Assembly: GCF_014898055.3 (NCBI RefSeq)
Contig: NW_023600993.1
Span: 19,558,850-19,622,849, forward strand
Source: Talpa occidentalis
Lineage: Eukaryota > Chordata > Mammalia > Eulipotyphla > Talpidae
DNA length: 64,000 nt
Reading direction: 5' to 3'
The notes beneath the pieces are model-generated. The model was not told the DNA's origin. It searched no databases and saw only the letters and a program-made list of their open reading frames with translations. This document shows positions 23,930 to 35,499 of this stretch, piece by piece. The number at the start of each line of letters is the position of its first letter. Position 1 is the first letter of the stretch. A program made the position numbers and the translations under genes.

Positions 23930-24560
23930 TGTTCCCTAGTGTGTGGACTCGTGCAAGTCACATAATCTCTTTAGCTTCAATTTCCTCATCAACAATGAGG
24001 GTAATGCTAAAAGTTAGGTCCCAGAATCAATTCATTGAGGTAAAGTGTATAAATAATTCAATAGCAACAGCGTCTAGAAGAGAGATCAACATGGCGGCGG
24101 GGAAACGCAGCGAGTAAGTCCTCCTAGGAAAAAAAAAGTTAACAGGGAGGAAAAGCAGCAGGTCCCTGCAAGAACTGGGACACGGAAGATAAATGGGCGA
24201 CTGGCAAACTGCCCGAAGAAGAAAGTGGCCACAAAAGAGGATTAGAAGGGAGAAAAGCTCAGAACCCGGCTACCCTCCCCCACCCACAAAGTGGGCACTC
24301 TCCGACCAACAGACAGGAGGAAAACAAACAAACAGAAACAACCAACAAGAACAAACTACACTTCAAACGGGACTGTGAGTGGAAAGGAACTATTTCAGGC
24401 ACCACACCCCGTGAACTGGAACTGTGCAGAAAACCGGGCAGGAATCGCCGCGAAGGTGAGCGAAAGGCTCTGGGTGCCATTCGAGGTAGCAACAGTGTCT
24501 AGAACATGGTAATACCTTAATAAGTGGTAACTGTCACTAATCCGTAGTAGACGTTTGTCA
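23930..24560 (-). mobile_element. MIR SINE, split by a younger insertion
   Basis: The plus strand reads as antisense MIR: gtgcaagtcacataatctct (about 23951), caatttcctcatcaacaatg (about 23978), ggtaatgctaaaagtta, then gtataaataattcaatagcaacag. It resumes after the insertion as gtgtctagaacatggtaata and taagtggtaactgtca. The interruption at 24080-24486 is the L1-derived insert, so the MIR is the older target. Confidence 0.75.
24080..24486 (+). mobile_element. LINE-1 5'-end-only insertion, no poly(A)
   Basis: A 407-bp GC- and CpG-rich insert starts gagagatcaacatggcggcg. This fits the extreme 5' end of an L1 5'UTR: a short G-containing start, then a YY1-type motif aacatggcggc a dozen bases in. 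It is followed by gagtaagtcctcctagga, an A-run, aaacaaacaaacagaaac and CpG-containing sequence up to gccattcgagg. It ends without ORF1, ORF2, 3'UTR or poly(A). It is flanked by an 18-bp target-site duplication, tagcaacagcgtctagaa (24062-24079) against tagcaacagtgtctagaa (24487-24504), with one mismatch. So it inserted as a discrete unit. The identity as L1 5'UTR is by texture and the YY1 motif, not by a search. A novel SINE-like element with a GC-rich body is the alternative. Confidence 0.65.
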
Positions 24561-24589
24561 GTTTTTTACTGTCTGATGTCTGAAACCCC

Positions 24590-25035
24590 TTTGTGTATTT
24601 GGGAACCCATCAATAGACTGTTCAATAGACTAACACTGTCCACCAAATATTTTCAGAGCAGAGGGTGGGATTATTCTTCCCTGCCTTCCCCTTGCTCTTC
24701 AATTTGGGTGGGCCATATAACTTGCTTTGGCAAGAAAGTATACATAGGAATGACTAGTGTCACTTCCACTTAGAAACTTCTAGTGCTACAGTATGTTTCT
24801 CCATGCTCTTTGCCTTGAGGACTTGTAGTTTTCCACATGGAGTCTGGACTGTCAGCCGCTGTCCTGGAGTAAGAGAAAGGGAATGATGCAGAGCAAAGTC
24901 TGCAGCAAACCAGTGTAACAGAGAAAAACAAATAAACAATATAGAAGAAAACAAAAACATTTTGTAAGTTCAGCCACTAATAATTTGGGGGTTGTTTGTT
25001 ACTGCAGTATAACTTGGCCTATCCTCACTGTTACC
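24590..25035 (+). mobile_element. MLT1-type LTR (ERVL-MaLR)
   Basis: The 3' end is diagnostic: gccactaataatttgggggt (about 24973), then tgtttgttactgcagtataa and cttggcctatcct, the MaLR signature. Upstream, gtgggccatataacttgctt (about 24707), agtgtcacttccacttaga (about 24755) and tctccatgctctttgcct (about 24798) fit the LTR body. It is old and diverged, with no internal retroviral sequence adjacent. Left boundary approximate. Confidence 0.82.
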
Positions 25036-27308
25036 TTCACCCTATGAGTCTTGGTAGGAGGCAGAGCCCTTTAACATAATGTACAAAAAGCTAGATAGAC
25101 GTTTTCATGTTCTCTCTTATAGGCATTTGATCTAAAGTTGACCAATCATTAAAATCCCTAAGCACATAAATTGGAAGCTGGAAATACAAAGAAGTAGGAA
25201 CTGTGAATAATTCATTCCCATTTGTTCAGGTGGCAACAATTATGAAGGAAATATACATTTCTAGGTAAATTGAGGTCAGCGGGTATAATAGTAACATCTG
25301 GAATCTGGGGCCATTGGTAGAAATTTTTGCAAACTGTTAGTCCTGGTTTTCAGGGACATCAATAAGCTTCAGAGTCCCTGTTGCACAGGACCTGAGATGA
25401 AACTCAGGCCTTGGTCAGGGTGTGTTGCTGCCTAATTTCTAATCTTCCTAGAGACTCAACTCTGCAAGCAGCTGATACAATTTCAATTTATTCCCTTTCT
25501 GATTAAATCAGCCAGAGTATAATGCTTGCAAATAAGATTCCTGAGCAACACAATATATAAATTAATTTTAGAATTTTCTTTGTTATTGTGTAGAGTTATT
25601 TTAGTATTTTTCTGGCAGTTCGAATTGGATGCTGTGAATGGCATTGCTCGTCCATGCCAAAGGTATACATTTATTCTAAAAATAACCACTCTTTCAGCAA
25701 TTTCTTTTAAAGATTATGAAGTCCATGCTTCTTAAAAGATTCTTAATGAATTAAACTACACATTCTACTCATTCTACTTTAGTGCTTATGTTATATTAAA
25801 AATCTGATAACCAAAACCATTTATTTTACTCTTTTCCTCTAAAAACTATAAGCAAATGATTTTCCTGCATTAGTCTGTTGAACTTGATTCAGTTTAGACA
25901 TAGAAATGACCTGGAACACCTCTGGTTTTCATCATTCCTTAGAGCACGATTTAGCTGCAAGATTCAGAGTTTTTATTGAGAGGGAGTCATTCTGAGGGTG
26001 GGATGGTCACTCTTCTAAAGGGTCATGAATCTTGATATGACTTGATGACTAGTTGCACTGGGACCTGTGTCCTAGGGTTTGGGAAGAGATGCATTCATTA
26101 CAAGTACCCAGCAAGATGTAATTTGACCCATTCTGGGGTTACTTTCTGAACCCACCAGGACAAAGCAGGAAGGGCACATTTATTGCCAGGGGGTACACCA
26201 CCACTGCAATGTCCTTATTGAAATTCCAACCCAAGAGTAAAATCTGATTTGCCTCTCTGGCATGCCTTTCAGTCTATATTTCACCAAGTCTAAAAAAGTA
26301 ATTAAAAACAACAACAACAAAGATTGGAAATACAAACAACCAGAGAAATCTGATCTTTGTGATTTAAAGTCGGAGAGGAGTTAGTAATTATTCTCTCTGT
26401 TCTGAACTTTGTTTCTGGGAAAGTGGAGAAGAAAATAGTGGTTGAGAAAGTTTTCCCAGGAGTCATTGGGTCCTTTCTTTCAAATTCTTAAACAAGAAAA
26501 GGAAAAAAAAAAACTTATAAACTATGAGATTTGGAGCAAACATCGAAGCAGGTTAGATACTGAAGTGTGGGATAAAGTAAATACTCCCAAGTTAGAACAA
26601 AGAGTTTTGATTTCTAGCACATCAGTCAAAGGCGTTTCACAACATTCTAACTCTTGAGAGGTGAAGCAAAAGCAAATAAAAACAAAAAGCCACCAGTAAA
26701 TATGTGGCATGTAAATGTAGAGCCTTAAGTCTGAGAGAGGCCTTTAACATAGGAGAACACCAACTTGTTTGTCTAACTTTACCAAGTTTGTTCTTGCAGA
26801 CTTAAAGCTGCTAGATTGCAAATCAATAGCTGTCCCTGAAGATTTGAGTGACAGTAGTCACAGATTTTTATCCTTTGGGAAGAACTCTTCCCTTAATTTA
26901 CAGATAAACTAAGTGATAGATGTAGCAAAACAAAACATTCTGTCTTTCGAAGAATTTTCCAGGTAGTGTGACAAAGTGTCTCCAGGATGGCAAACCTCAG
27001 TCAGCACTTCACCAGGGAAGGCAAAGATTGGGACTATCATGTCCCTAATCAACCAAGGAGAGCAATGTTTGGGAACACCATAGCTCTTATCCACACTCAA
27101 GGGAGCGATGTGTCTGGAAGTAGGGACCTTGACCTTCTCTTTAAGACCTTAAAGCTAGGGGGAAAAAAAAAATCTGTAAATTAAGCTTTGCCAGAAAAGT
27201 ACAGCTCTGTGAAGTCAAAGTCATTTATTCCCATAGCGTTTGGTATTTAGGGAATGGCAGTAGAAACATGCTGGAGATAGTGGGTTTCTATGAGAATGAT
27301 GCCTTAGA
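25036..27308. other. Unassigned sequence
   Basis: No gene or named repeat. The stretch 25450-25520 (gcaagcagctgatacaattt, then tgattaaatcagcc) is complex and non-repetitive and could be regulatory. Frames such as 26442-26657 have no domain. Confidence 0.42.
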
Positions 27309-27480
27309 CCAGTCACACTCAAGCTAGCATCCATCAGAATTACCTAGCAGGCTTGCTGAAACACAGGTGCTGGGCCCATGTTCTGAGGAGGTCTAGGATG
27401 GGACCCCAGGATTTGCATTTTTAATCAGCTCCCAGGTGATATGATGCTGCTGGGCCTGATGTTTTTCATGAATCGCAGCC
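27309..27480 (+). mobile_element. MER5A-type hAT-Charlie DNA transposon
   Basis: Sense landmarks occur in order: catcagaattacctagcagg (about 27331), cttgctgaaacacaggtgct (about 27351), gggcccatgttctgagga, ggatttgcatttttaatcag (about 27408) and ctcccaggtgatatgatgct (about 27429). This is a non-autonomous element, mammal-wide. Confidence 0.88.
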
Positions 27481-30120
27481 ATCAGAGAAACAGCCTGTCA
27501 CTCCTGACCTTTAACTCTAATTTCCCATCTCAGCTATATTTCCCTCTTACCTTCAGCAGCTCAGACCTTCTTTCCAATGCGCTTTCTCTCTGTACGCGCA
27601 AATACAACTAAATGGTCATTGCAACTTAAAGTTTTATCTCTCTCCAGACACTGATTCTGTAATGGGGCATTTTGACTATCTACTTTGTACCTTAGACATT
27701 ACAGGTATAGACCCACATCCTGTCCACCCCACCCCTTGGTATTTGCTTGTATACATTGATGTGCACAGAGGCTTCTGAATCATGTAGTAGAAGGTGAGTA
27801 GGATGAAATTGTAGGTAGGCTTCTCAAAGAAAAGACCTATATCATAAAGACTGGCTTTTTCTCTCTTCTGCAACTATCTTCGGCCTAAATTTGAGCCCCA
27901 TGTTTAGAAGAAGACTGAAAAGAACTGTTTAATAAAAATTTGTATGGAATTCTAGGCACAAAGAGATTGTTTTGGGGCCCAGGCAAAGGGTGTGGGTTTT
28001 CACAGACAGTTGTTGGTTGAGGGGTCTCCCGGGCACACTAGAATTTTCAGATGTTTCGGGCTCTCCCTTCCAGGAGCCTGAGGGCAGTGTGAAAACACTT
28101 GTGGGCACACCACAGAGAGGAGAGGCATGTACACATCTGAACAAGACATATCCTGGGAATCTGGGTGGAGCCCTGATATTGCCTATTACAATAGGTACAT
28201 CTTAAGCCAGTGGATAAAGTCATTTGGCAAAGGGTCCATGGGAATCCTGGAGGCTCTATATTTATTTGACTTTAATGAGAACTCATTTGACTTGCCCTTG
28301 GAAACTGTGTTCATGAATCTCTGAGCTGGGGGTGGGGGCTGTCTGGTCCAGAGATCTCCTAAGAACCTCTTAATTTTGTGGCCCCTTTTGGTGGCATGGG
28401 ATGCCTGGCTTCTTTGCTGAGCTGAGGATCTAACTGAGAACTGCCAACACAAAGCTCCTTCAGGCTGAGGTTAGCGACTGAGCATTTAAATCGTCCTGCT
28501 ATGTTGACTGATTCTTTCAGGCAGGGTGCCCAAAAGTGGTGTATTTACTGGATCAGCCTGCCAGCTTCTTTTCACGCTTACTTTCCTTTATCTGGGGTAG
28601 CCAGGTGCCCCCCTAAAACAGCAGGCTGGGAATTCAGATGCATCTACAGTCATGAATTTTGCAGCATCATTTGCATGTTTAACCTTCCTCTGCCTCTCTT
28701 ATTCTCAGACAGATGTAGGCAAGGCCATTTCTATAGAAATTTCATGCTGCTGAGCCAGGCTGGGATTTCAATGAAATAAATAATAGTTGGGATTATTTGA
28801 ATCATTCCCTCATAGGTCCTTTTAAGAAGGGCATTTTGTTATAAAGACATTTCATCAATGACTGTATCTAGGAGTTTATTTGACTTCTGATTCAAGGACC
28901 ATATTATGGTTGATCCATGATTCACACAGAACTATTAAAGTTGTGCTTTTCTATCCTGTGGAAATAATACTGATCTTGAAATCAGAAGGTCCCTTTCTGA
29001 CTACCCCTTGTTGCCACAGCAGGCTATTTCTAAAAGAATGGTGTTGCCTTTCTTTTGTGTATTGTTTTTGTTCTTCCCAAGACATTTGAGAGAATCCTTC
29101 CTTTTGGATTTTTCTCCATTGACTTTATGATAAGGATACACAACTTAAAAGTATGTTGAATGATGCACTAGTTAAAGGAGAAAAACAAAATAAAATAAAA
29201 CAAAACTTTGTTGGAAAAGTAGCTGGAAATAAATGACGGAGGAGGAGATTACCCCTGGTATAAATCAGCATTTGCCTGGAATGGGCCCAGGTAAACTGGT
29301 TTCTTCTATTCTCAGAATCAGTGTGGATGTTGGAATTAGAAACATTGATAACTTCAGAGTATTGGCTCATGACTTCACTATTTTCATCTTGCACCTGCAA
29401 TCTGAGGAGCTCTGGGAGGAAGGGGTTTCAACTTTTCCTTTGTTGCATTAAAAAAATGACAGATTTGCAAATGAAAAATGGAAATGTCAGAATCAAGAGA
29501 CGGATTCTAAGAACTTTATTCTTAGAGGTCTGGGTCCCCCAGGGAAGGTCCCTTACATAGCCACATGACTCCAACCATATGGAAGTATTAACAGCAACGA
29601 TAAATGTGAACCAGCCTAGAGGTAAATGGGAATGTGCCAAGGAAGGTTCTACTATAATCTAAAAGTTTTGATACACAATTCTGAAAATTTCCAAACAAGA
29701 TCTCAGTTGGGGAAATGTCTGAAGATATTTTCAAGTTGTCAAACTGGGGCGTGGGAGTGCACAGAGCTGGCATTTAGTGGGAGAAGACCAGGGTTGATGC
29801 TATATAACCTACAATTATGGACAGTCTCTCTCCCAGCCCCTTTACTTACCCTACCTGCCCAAAAAAGAATTACTTGACCTCAAATATCAGATGGTCAAGG
29901 TTGGATTTGAAAGCAGGGCATTGTAATGATTAAGTTGAGAAGAAATTTTCCAGAATTACAGTGTCTCAGTAAGCTGTTTCAGCTGTCTTTGGATAAGCAG
30001 TAACTACTACTAGAGGAAATACCAAGTCTGTAGCTTGAAAAAGAAAATTTGTGTGTGAACATTATGGACAGATGGGAAAATTCAGAATAACGAGAATTGA
30101 AAGTTCAGATTAGCAAACAA
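27481..30120. other. Unassigned sequence
   Basis: Unique DNA without a recognisable gene. The segment 27970-28340 is less AT-rich and complex, with frames on both strands (27972-28205, 27929-28144, 28127-28324), but no domain or splice architecture supports an exon. Confidence 0.42.
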
Positions 30121-32139
30121 GGAGCAGTGGCACAAACAAACATACAAACAAACAAATGATGAAAGGGAGAAGTCACAATTTCTATTTTTATTTCCATCAC
30201 CTAGAAAGAGAAACCATTCCCCAACTGTAAGAAGAAAACTGAGAACAATACAAAGGTGTTATGGCCTAAGAAACATGACCAGTCAGTAAAAGAAGATTTA
30301 GTACATTTAAAAGAATTCTAGTGTCTAACAGTAAAAAGAACCATACAGCTAAAATGCAAATGGAACTTAGAAATGCCATATCTGAGCCTCTATATCATTC
30401 AGTAATCTCTAAGGGTTCATAAAGAAGTTCTAGAAAAACGGAGACAGTCAAATAATTCCCTCATTCAAAGTCTAGCTTCTGTTTGATGTAAACTGGTAAT
30501 CTTGACATTTACCACCTCGTCACATTCTGACATAGATCATTAAATTGTTTATGTATCTTTAGAAAAGGCAAGGATTCAAAACCCCTTGTGTGTATTCATT
30601 AAGGGGAAGACATCTGAAGCTGACTTCAATTCCTTTATAAATATTTTTATGAGGTCTGTAGATCCAAGGGACTTTCAAATTAGATTTTTTTCTTGAGGTC
30701 AACAAGGCATCTGAGAGTGTCAGCTTTGTATCTGGATGTGTGGATGTGTGTCCATACAGGTAGAGGTCTTTATTGGAGCCCCCAGGCTTCAACCCTTCCT
30801 CCTGCATATTTTAAACCAGTGGCTGAATGAGATGACACAAAGCAAGGGAGACTAATGCATGTGCTGATTACAATAAAAATTTCATTTATTATCTCCACAA
30901 CTGGAATGATTATTCCTAAGTCTCCAAAAGCAAACTTAAGAGTGGTGAATATGTGGTCTTTAATTTGCATCAAAAAGTTAAGCATGGATATAAAAATAAA
31001 GAAATCATGGCTTGGAGGCAGTTTCTAAACAACATCTGTGGCTATAATAGACAACAATCTAAACAATCTTAACTGCCAAAACTTAGGAAAATTAACTAAT
31101 AAAACATAAGACTGGTTAGAGAGGGATCAGAAAATGATTGTGTTAATTAGGCCACAGAGAATTTTACTTTTGTTCTAGCATTATCCTTGAAGGAGGAATA
31201 TTATAATTGACCTAGTATTAAGGTGAGGAAGAAGGTGGTGGTAGTTGGCTTAGAAACCATGTCCCAGGAGAAATATTTGAAGAAACGTGAGAAAAATAAA
31301 GATGTATAGCAGACTTGGTGAATTAGGTTAAAAATTTAAGATTTTAGAAAAGGTACTATATAAGGGGAGTGTTGCTGTATTCTCAGAAGTAAGATAAGTG
31401 CATACACATTGGGAGATTGTTGGACCTCATAGAAAAACCCAGCATCCAAGATGGCATAACAGGAGGTCCTGACTGCTTGAAAGGGTGGAGGTGCCCGGAA
31501 CAGGATGGAGCAAGGACGTTGAAGAAGGGACCCCTTCATTTGATGTAAGGCAGATTAGATCCAAAGATCTCATACCTAGTTGCTTACCTGAGTCACCTGA
31601 GAACTTATTTTTTAATATACATCAATTTTTCCCTCATTGTCACCTCCTTCTTCGGGCCTATGTCAAATCTACAGCTTCATTCTCCTTTCTGATGAGTTAG
31701 TGAAGAGTATGTTTCTTTCATTTTTAAAATAGGGTTCCTTTACTTCTTAAGCTGTCAAATCCTTTCTGGATCTTTAATGCCCCCTCACCCACCAAATCAC
31801 CACTAACAATATTATGGTGCTCCATAGAGAGCTATATTTGGGAAGGAAAGAAGCTGTTCTAGGAAATGGTAGATGCCTTGACCTCACGAGCCTCTTATTG
31901 TAGGCAACAGTCCACAATGGGTTGCTTGTGACATGAATGCAGTTAGGAATATGTAGAATGAACCCCCCAGCCAACCACTACCATGACATGAACATTCTCT
32001 ATGAAAATCCTCTTACAAAGTGAGCATAGTGTTCCTGGGTATGATCTGTGTCATTAAGTCAGTCATATTTCTCAGCTGTAAGAATTATCAACCTATCATC
32101 AGTCATTATCTATATGCCATCAATGTAAGTCTGTCTATT
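30121..32139. other. Unassigned sequence
   Basis: No gene or named repeat could be supported. A short acaaacaaacatacaaac stretch (about 30134-30155) is A-rich low complexity. Confidence 0.42.
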
Positions 32140-32205
32140 TTCTCTCTTTCTCTCTCTCTCTCACTTGCCTATCTGTCAACCTATCTGTCATCCATATATC
32201 TAATT
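32140..32205 (+). repeat. CT-rich simple repeat
   Basis: A run of tctctctttctctctctctc (about 32141-32160) is followed by a degenerate ctatctgtcaacctatctgt tetranucleotide-like stretch. Confidence 0.8.
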
Positions 32206-32499
32206 TCTATGGATTCTGATTGATTCATTAAAGCATTTGAGTTTGGATTATAACTTCCCCACACATAACTGCAAGAGGAGTGGATATTATTCTGAATGTA
32301 TTTCTAATCAATATGTTTTTGAATAAGGCTTCATAAACACAGAGGGAAAACTGCCCCATTATTTATCAGTTCTCAACCCCTCCCTTCCCAGTCCCTGCTA
32401 ACCAAGTTTCATGCAGCTCCTGTTTTTTTGAAACACAAATCACTCAAATCAAAAGGCTTCTTCATTCTAAGCACAGGTTGAGTGCTTTTTTTCCTTTAA

Positions 32500-32830
32500 A
32501 TCCTCTTTAAAAATACAGTAAATTTAAATAAAATCTCCGGGCAGGCTGTTCAGTGGTGTCTGACCTTTTTGTAAATATGATGAATCGAGTTCTAATGTAA
32601 ACATTGCGCCCTTGGTAGAAAGTCCCGCAGTGTGCTATGGCGGGTCTCCAGGCAGAGGCAGATTGGTTTTGCCGAGTCGTTTCAGAAGAAGCCAAAAGGT
32701 GCAGGCCAACTGTCAATCTGATGCAGCCTTATCAGAGCTTTTTAATAAACCATTACTAGGCTGTAAAATTCTTTTTAGACTTTTGACTCCATTCAGATTT
32801 AACTGATCACACTTGCTCTTCACAGCTGCT
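32500..32830. promoter_or_regulatory. Candidate conserved element with local CpG cluster
   Basis: At least seven CpGs fall within about 155 bp (32535-32690: ctccggg, atcgag, tgcgcc, cccgca, ggcggg, gccgag, gtcgtt), while neighbouring kilobases have almost none. The sequence is complex, non-repetitive and not an open frame of coding type. Retained CpGs in such a landscape suggest selection or constant hypomethylation. Function is inference. Confidence 0.4.
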
Positions 32831-33769
32831 TCCCCAATAACATCCTCAAGCACTTGCTGGAGACAGAGTGAGGTTTGAATTTCATCCAAGCATTGAATTT
32901 CCATTAAACTGAACAAGAAGCAATAGATGGTAGGGTAGAGGTATCTTTGGTGGAGATTGGGCACACCGTCTGGTTTCTGTGTTCTCAAGAAGTCCTTCTT
33001 TCCAGTTACTTAATAAATATCTGTTGAACTGTGATTTGGGGAGAACATGGCACAGCCCAGAGGCTCGGGGGCCAGTCCTGATGTTACTGGGGAGTGAGAA
33101 CGACAGACCCTCTCCCCTCTCTGGATATTGGTTTCCTTATCTTTATAATCAGGATGCTGAATAGGAAAATTATCTGGCTGCTCTGAGTTCCATGATTCTA
33201 TTGCATTGGTTACCAGATTTTCTCTAAAAAGGGTAGCTATTATAGCAATATTTTGACTTTGTGGACCAAGAGGCAAGTTTGAGGCTCTTGTATAGGTATT
33301 TATTTAACAAAAGAGAAAAGAAGCATCCATAAATTTTTATTGAAATTATTAAAAATATGTGAACATTGAGTATATATTTTTTTACAATAATGATATTCTA
33401 ATGAGGAAAATGAAATGCTTTCTGTTGTTGCTTTTTTTGGGGGGGAGGGAATAAGATCTCACTTAATTGGGATGCACAGTTAGAGTTCTGTATCATGAGC
33501 TTGAAAATGTTCCTCTGTAGAAACCATTTTTAGCTCATGGGCCACACAAAAATGGGCCAGATTTTTTGGCCCATGGGATACAATGTACCTACCCTTGTCT
33601 TGGGGTTCAGAAAGACCCTTGAGCACAGAAACTGAGTTAGAAATAAGCATCAGAAAAGCAGAGAAGGAAAGTGTTCTGGGTAAATGGAAAAACAGTAACA
33701 AAAGCATGGCCACAGTCGATGGTAAATAGCACAGGTCATAGGGCAGGGAACTGAGGAGAGTGAGGGCTT
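32831..33769. other. Unassigned sequence
   Basis: No gene seen. The 118-codon minus frame at 33480-33836 runs into the L1 scrap at its 5' end and has no domain, so I treat it as chance. Confidence 0.45.
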
Positions 33770-33874
33770 TCCTGCACTGCTGGTGGGAGTGCAAACTGGT
33801 CCAACCACTATGGAAAGCTGTGTGGAGATTCCTCAACCTGTTAAAGATGGAGCTTGACCCAGCAATTCCACTCT
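33770..33874 (+). mobile_element. Orphan 105-bp internal LINE-1 ORF2 scrap
   Basis: The stretch cctgcactgctggtgggagt to ccagcaattccactct matches the L1 at about 1424-1533 almost base for base, apart from a small deletion (tccatatgatc missing). There is no 3'UTR, no poly(A) and no visible target-site duplication. The rest of the L1 is absent on both sides. Confidence 0.9.
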
Positions 33875-34342
33875 AAGGGCATTGGCTTTAGACAGGCAAG
33901 TGCTCAGGCAGATGTCACCTAAGAAACTGCTTTCTTTTAGAGCCAACCCATTAAAAATGATTCTGGCCTAATTGGACTCAAATTTTCTACCCATATCACA
34001 ATCTTTCTGACTCTGGTCACTTTTATGATTTTATTGTTTGTCATTCTCTAAGGCCAAAATTCTACATAGCCTGATTCAAAGTTTCATTCACCAAGTTCAG
34101 ATGAATGATAAAAGCGAATAACTGCAGGGACTGACGGTGCTTCTGAATCCTGATGGTGTGAAGAACGCCCTGTGATTTGTTTCAATGCAAGTCAGGCTGT
34201 GATGTGCATGCAGAAAGATTGGATGTTGCTCCTGCAATAAAGCCCAGTTATATGCCTTATAGATTTATGTATTATAAAATAGTTTTGCATTTTTGTAAAT
34301 AAAAATTTATGTCCAGGTTAATGAATTATTCTATTGATATGT
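33875..34342. other. Unassigned sequence
   Basis: Nothing recognisable, apart from an A/T-rich stretch just before the SINE. Confidence 0.4.
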
Positions 34343-34356
34343 ATAAAAGAAGTCAA

Positions 34357-34636
34357 GGGCCTCCCCTAGTGGCGCAGGCGTTTGAGCGCCATGCTGTGAA
34401 GCTGTCTGCAGCCTCTGCAGCACCAGTTCGATCCTGGCCAGCCAGCGAAGGTCCCACATGGCGCAACAGACCTCTCCTGTCTTGCCCACTGCTCCCCTCA
34501 GCAGTGTATTTCAGTAGATCTGGCTGTTCTGTTCCCTGCTCTGTCTCTGGTGAATCCTTTCACCCTCCTGCGCAGCTGGCTTGTACCCCGGTTCTTGTAT
34601 AAATAAATAAATAAATCTTAAAAAAAATAAAAATAA
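34357..34636 (+). mobile_element. tRNA-derived SINE, full length
   Basis: This is the best-preserved sense copy. It starts gggcctcccctagtggcgca, with an A-box-like tagtggcgcaggcg, and has a B-box-like agttcgatcctgg at 34425-34437. The body carries cccacatggcgcaacagac and ctctgtctctggtgaatcc, and the tail ttgtaccccggttcttgtat, (AAAT)n and poly(A). A perfect 14-bp target-site duplication, ataaaagaagtcaa, lies at 34343-34356 and 34637-34650. The A-rich start of the duplication fits L1 endonuclease cleavage. Confidence 0.96.
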
Positions 34637-34650
34637 ATAAAAGAAGTCAA

Positions 34651-35499
34651 ATCTTCCTCCCCAAACTGTCCCCAATATATACCCATTTCTATAGTGTAGG
34701 TAAGCTTCTCTGGTTGCACCGAAGCTATAACATTCCACATTCCAGTTTACACAGAGCAAATGGTTGGTTAACCGGGGAGGCAGGTTAACCAGAGTCTGAA
34801 GCAAGGGTTCACATGCTTGGGCTCTTTTTGGGAGATATGGTCTAGGCGTAAGAGTGATGGAAAGAAAAAGGCCAGGAAAATGTAAAGCAGTGTGAATGCT
34901 GCTTTACAACACTGGCTATTGTTTCACAATGATCTATGAAGAGAAATTCTAGAATGCTTGGCTAGTACATCTATTGAACCTAAAAGTCATCTCCAGTTTG
35001 TTGGAGAGACTCTGGCTCTGGAAAGTCCATGAGGGTGATACAAGCAGGGAAAATTATGCCCATATCCTTTCTATTTCCTGTTTCTCTTTAGTCTAAACTT
35101 ATCTCCTGAGAATTAACTTACCCAACAGTGCAGGTTTGCATCCTGTAGCTCTTTTGGTGTCCTCTTGGAATACCAGATCTCATTATCACCTGCAAATTTT
35201 AGAAGAGGCTAGAGAGCAAGAAATTCCAGAGAGCCAGAAATTCCAGGTGTGTGACTGCTTGGTCCAAGTGCATGGCAGTAACCGAGGGGCAGGGTGAACA
35301 TTTTCAGAGCAAGTAACTGATCACTCCTGGTGGTGGCAGCACTTTCTCAGAGGTGGGCAGCAATTGACTTTGTGTGTATAAGGCCTTTGGTCAGAAGTCA
35401 AGTTAGCCTTGCCTCTAGAAAGAAGCCAATAAGTTAGAGTGGGTATTAAGTTGAAATTAAATCATTGTGTGTATATATAAATGCAACAAATTTTTGGGT
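34651..35499. other. Unassigned sequence with a 17-bp tandem duplication
   Basis: No gene recognised. A 17-bp unit (agagcaagaaattccag at 35213-35229, agagccagaaattccag at 35230-35246) is duplicated head to tail with one mismatch. Confidence 0.6.

Noticed and set aside
33480..33836. 118-codon minus frame
   Set aside because: No domain, no homologous exon structure, and its beginning lies in the antisense of an L1 scrap.
34357..34440. Possible tRNA gene (A- and B-box words)
   Set aside because: These are the internal promoter of the SINE. No cloverleaf with a sound acceptor stem and anticodon arm can be formed with confidence.
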